Origin: Brenneria nigrifluens DSM 30175 = ATCC 13028
Lineage (GTDB): Bacteria > Pseudomonadota > Gammaproteobacteria > Enterobacterales > Enterobacteriaceae
Reading direction: 5' to 3'
NCBI RefSeq assembly: GCF_005484965.1
Contig: NZ_CP034036.1
Coordinates: forward strand, 1,860,001-1,924,000
Length of the DNA: 64,000 nt
Part shown: piece after piece, positions 63,162 to 64,000 of the stretch
Position numbering within the stretch: position 1 is the first letter of the stretch
Layout: each line of letters opens with the position of its first letter
Translations under genes and position numbers: made by a program
Notes under the pieces: model-generated
Told to the model about the DNA's origin: nothing
The model's input: the letters and a program-made list of their open reading frames with translations, nothing else
Databases searched by the model: none

Positions 63162-64000
63162 ATGATAAGAAAGCGACGTCTTCCTCCGCTGGCGGCGATC
63201 CGCACCTTCGATGCCGTGGCGCGCCACGCCAGCTTCAAACTGGCGGCGGAAGAGATTGGCGTCACCGCCACCGCCGTCAGCCATCAGATCCGCGTGCTGG
63301 AAGAGGCGCTGGACACGCGCCTGTTCCAGCGTTCCGCTAAAGCCGTCACGCTGACGGCGGCGGGGGAGATCCTGCTGCGGGCATCGGGCAAGGTATTCAC
63401 TACGTTGCGTGAAGCGGTGGAGGAGATCGCGGCGGCCCGCCGGCCTGCGTCGCTGACGCTGAGCACCACCAGCAATTTTTTAAGCCACTGGCTGGTGCCA
63501 CGCCTGCCGGCGCTGAAACGGCACTGTCCGCAGGTGGAACTGCGTCTGCATAGCGGAACGGAACTGGTTGATGTGCGCGGCAGGGATATGGATGCGGCGA
63601 TCCGCTACGCGGAGCAGGTGGATCCCGACCTTGACGCCGCGCTGCTGTATCAGGACCGCTTTTTGCTGCTGGCCAGCCCGGCGCTGAATATCCGTACCCC
63701 GGCGGATTTAACGGGCGTGCCGCTGTTTCATATTGAAAACCGCCATATTCCCCAGCCGGAACCCGACTGGGCGCATTGGCGCGACGCGTACGGCCCGGCG
63801 GATCTTGACGTTGGCGCGGGCATTCGCTTTGACGACGAGGCGCACGCCGTTCAGGCGGCGATTGCCGGACAGGGGGTAGTGATCGCCAGCCAACTGCTGG
63901 TGCAGGATGCGTTGGAAAAACGGCTGCTGGTCGCGCCGCTAATCGGCGCTCTGCCCGGCGGCCGCTACTATTTCGTCACCGGCCGGGAAAAAGCGTCGCG
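63162..64000 (+). CDS. LysR-family regulator, GcvA/AmpR-like, 3' partial
   Basis: The frame from the ATG at 63162 is open to the window end (279 codons, no stop reached). The N-terminal winged helix is typical: LPPLAAIRTFDAVARHASFK, LAAEEIGVTATAVSHQIRVL, EEALDTRLFQR. The effector-binding domain begins near residue 90 (LTLSTTSNFLSHWLVPRLPA), with the VDVRGRDMDAAIRYA segment common to the GcvA/AmpR/TrpI group. It probably regulates the divergent MFS-flavoprotein pair. A C-terminal stretch of perhaps 20-30 residues is missing. Confidence 0.92.
   Translation, partial: MIRKRRLPPLAAIRTFDAVARHASFKLAAEEIGVTATAVSHQIRVLEEALDTRLFQRSAKAVTLTAAGEILLRASGKVFTTLREAVEEIAAARRPASLTLSTTSNFLSHWLVPRLPALKRHCPQVELRLHSGTELVDVRGRDMDAAIRYAEQVDPDLDAALLYQDRFLLLASPALNIRTPADLTGVPLFHIENRHIPQPEPDWAHWRDAYGPADLDVGAGIRFDDEAHAVQAAIAGQGVVIASQLLVQDALEKRLLVAPLIGALPGGRYYFVTGREKAS

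Overview
The window looks like chromosomal DNA from a gamma-proteobacterium of the order Enterobacterales. The block ydiJ-menI-sufABCDSE-ldtE-lpp-pykF matches E. coli gene order. The lpp leader and promoter are nearly those of E. coli. The neighbouring bgl operon and the large sulfur-scavenging region suggest a plant-associated member such as Pectobacteriaceae (Brenneria/Pectobacterium/Dickeya type). The family assignment is inference; no 16S or species marker is present.

Layout. 1-13.4 kb is conserved backbone: a 5'-truncated YdiJ-type FAD/Fe-S dehydrogenase, the MenI thioesterase, a small unknown gene behind a Fur box, the complete suf Fe-S assembly operon, an L,D-transpeptidase, Braun lipoprotein and pyruvate kinase I. 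13.9-21.6 kb is an aryl-beta-glucoside locus (bglG, bglF, bglB, bglH and a secreted nucleoside-hydrolase-like protein) with two RAT/terminator switches. 21.7-24.0 kb holds a GntR/HutC regulator divergent from a dicarboxylate/amino-acid symporter.

24.1-32.4 kb is organosulfur gene set 1: a diverged SsuD-like monooxygenase, an SsuA-like protein without a signal peptide and a secreted SsuA-like protein on +, then on - a sulfonate/taurine-type ABC importer containing a thiamine-diphosphate enzyme. A tRNA-Val(GAC) lies where the two meet. 33.2-39.3 kb is a succinate dehydrogenase/fumarate reductase-like complex with a two-subunit class I hydro-lyase and a NupC-type transporter.

39.6-60.3 kb is organosulfur gene set 2, the most interesting part. 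It has ssuE, a sigma-54 activator whose C-terminus is a complete SsuA-like binding-protein domain, an eight-gene operon on + (SsuD/MsuD, FAD/NAD(P) protein, NtaA/DszA-type monooxygenase, MetNIQ-like importer, MFS carrier, SfnB-like oxidoreductase), and a convergent seven-gene operon on - (SfnG dimethylsulfone monooxygenase, branched-chain-type ABC importer, second SfnB). Both operons have the same upstream design: two copies of a TGYTKC-N4-GCARCA site 31-32 bp apart, about 95-130 bp upstream of a good -24/-12 promoter. I infer that the fusion regulator senses a sulfonate or sulfate-type anion in the cytoplasm and turns on both operons. The monooxygenases would release sulfite using FMNH2 from SsuE. 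The window ends with a PHBH-type flavoprotein, a DHA2-type MFS carrier and a divergent, 3'-truncated LysR regulator.
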